Origin: Lentinus brumalis
Taxonomy: Eukaryota; Basidiomycota; Agaricomycetes; Polyporales; Polyporaceae
Assembly: GCA_001792895.1 (NCBI GenBank)
Contig: MARA01000001.1
Coordinates: 992,001-1,056,000, forward strand
Direction of reading: 5' to 3'
Length of the DNA stretch: 64,000 nt
Shown here: piece by piece, positions 62,680 through 64,000 of the stretch
Layout of the letters: each line of letters opens with the position of its first letter
How positions within the stretch are numbered: position 1 is the first letter of the stretch
The notes under the pieces: generated by a model
What the model was told of the DNA's origin: nothing
Seen by the model: only the letters and a program-made list of their open reading frames with translations
Database searches by the model: none
Translations under genes and position numbers: made by a program

Positions 62680-64000
62680 TCATCGCTTCGTGAAGATCTT
62701 GTTGAGGAGACCTAGCACCTTAGGGACGTTGAGCTGTACGTATTCAAGGTCCAGTAGATGCTTGTTGTCTTTTTGCTGGAAGGGCAGCGAGTTGCATCAG
62801 TCATTGCACTCGAGAAAAATCACGCAGACCGACCTTCTCAAGCAGATCGTCGATATTGAGATCCATCTCCAGAATCGCCTTCTCTCGGCCCTTATAATGC
62901 AACGCGATGATGAACGTGCCGGGTGATGGCGAGGTGAAGTTGAAGTAGATGTTCGGCCGCCTGAACAGGTCAAGTTATTAGCGCCCACAAACCCTCGCAA
63001 ATACGGAAGATCGACCACTGACCTGTTGTCGGGCACATTGCTTTCGACGATGATTCCCTCCTTCTCAAGCTGTGCGTGTGTGAAGCGGTAGGGTCCGTGC
63101 ACAATCGGCTTTGCGGGCTTCTTCTCCTTCCCGCCTACCGTCACGACACCGACACCGGTCGACTGACCCTTCTCCTTGCTCGCCGTCAGGCGGACGTTCT
63201 GGAGGTACGCCTTGTACTGCTCGAGCTGGCCCCTGAGGTAGTTGTTGTGATCGCAGATGGTCTTGTACACCGCTTCGAGGCTCTTCGTCTCGAGCAGGAC
63301 CTTCTCGCGCAGGTTGCCGAGGTGGACGAGCTCTGCCGAGACCTCGTCCTGCATCAGCTTGTAGCCGTCCGCGCGGTCGACGATCTTCTGCTCCTCGAGC
63401 TCGCGCAGCATCTCCTTGACCTTGATGCCCTTGCGCACGAGCGTCGCGTCCTTCGTCGTCGCCGCCCGCTCTGCAATGGCCGCAAGGTTATAGGGCCGCT
63501 TGTCCGCTTGCCCGGGGATCGACCGGATGAGCTGCACGAAGATCGACTTGGCCTCCATATAGAGCATGTCGCTCGGGGAGACTGAGTCCATGAGGATGTC
63601 TTGTACAGGTGTCTCCCACCGGCTGTACAACGGCAGCTCGATGGTACGGTTCTCCTTCCGGGGAACCTGAGGTGGCGCAGGGCCGAGTTCGTCGGTGAGG
63701 ATGCGCAGGTGTTGCTTGTCGTTTGGTGACTGAAAGGCAGACACAATAAGACGGCGAAACAGACATATCAACGGTGACCATGCACTCACTAGAACTTCAA
63801 TGTGCTGGAGAATAAGAGAATGCGTGTTGTACAACTCGTTTAGGGTGATGCTAATGAGAAGATCCTTCTTCGACAAAGCCATGTATTGATCCATCTGAAA
63901 ACAATGTCAGCACTCAGTATATGCGCGAAGGACCAATCGCACGGACCTCTAGTGTGTCATAAAAGTCGCCAACTTCGCATAGATTGTTCAAGAACTGGTT
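62680..64000 (-). CDS. Ras GTPase-activating protein, Gap1/IQGAP-type C-terminal part (partial)
   Basis: Exons, upstream end outside the window: 63947->64000, 63790-63894, 63023-63729, 62834-62961, 62680-62775. The visible protein reads FLNNLCEVGDFYDTLE, ALSKKDLLISITLNELYNTHSLI and LRILTDELGPAPPQVPRKENRTIELPL. The RasGAP C-terminus domain follows (VRKGIKVKEMLRELEEQ, a coiled-coil-like helix, PIVHGPYRFTHAQLEKEGI, PNIYFNFTSPSPGTFIIALHYKG, EMDLNIDDLLEKQKD), ending LLNKIFTKR. This C-terminal module follows the GAP domain in fungal Ras GAPs (S. pombe Gap1/Sar1) and IQGAPs; which of the two cannot be told without the missing N-terminal part. No frame break. Confidence 0.85.

Noticed and set aside
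63076..63585. Plus-strand 169-codon open frame
   Set aside because: Antisense shadow of the RasGAP-like exon, whose minus-strand reading contains the conserved C-terminal domain.

Overview
The window is nuclear DNA of a filamentous basidiomycete, most likely an agaricomycete close to the Polyporales. The evidence is compact intron-rich genes (introns mostly 48-70 nt with GTRNGT donors), short intergenic gaps, secreted sedolisins and a carboxypeptidase, an SRPK-like kinase, a tandem family of MGQYW/F-box-like proteins, and a KDZ/P-like DNA transposon. Gene models were built by hand from splice sites and reading-frame phase. Where the exon sum is divisible by three, that was used as an internal check.

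Layout. 1-1635(-): 5' part of a low-complexity transcription-factor-like protein, preceded by a 4.7-kb stretch without a recognisable gene. 6311-11679: a complete cut-and-paste DNA transposon with terminal inverted repeats, a 7-8 bp target duplication and an apparently intact 1,533-aa transposase. 12.5-15.4 kb: short-chain dehydrogenase(-) and proline-iminopeptidase-type hydrolase(+). 16.2-20.2(-): 14-exon ABCG transporter with a Cys-rich EGF-like ectodomain. 20.6-23.8(+): UPF0014/FetB-like membrane protein and an SRPK-like kinase. 24.2-29.9: small basic protein(-), YggS/PLPBP homologue(-), aromatic/aminoadipate-type aminotransferase(+), COQ4(-). 30.4-31.5(+): C2H2 protein. 31.7-36.7(-): three tandem MGQYW/F-box-like paralogues. 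37.2-45.1: secreted protease cluster (sedolisin, serine carboxypeptidase, sedolisin) followed by a decayed sedolisin remnant. 47.2-50.3: divergent Yip1-family(-) and 26S proteasome RPT2(+). 52.3-54.1(+): disordered protein. 55.2-56.9: divergent small mitochondrial membrane protein(-) and TPR protein(+). 57.2-62.0(+): telomerase reverse transcriptase. 62.7-64.0(-): C-terminal part of a RasGAP/IQGAP-type protein running off the right edge.

Two themes stand out. First, the transposon is structurally complete, and its catalytic core looks like an RNase H-type P/THAP9-like transposase flanked by zinc fingers at both ends. Second, thirteen separate places in otherwise good genes need exactly one extra base in a mononucleotide run to restore the frame. 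This looks like homopolymer under-calling in the assembly rather than mass pseudogenisation, and the affected genes should not be called pseudogenes without checking reads.
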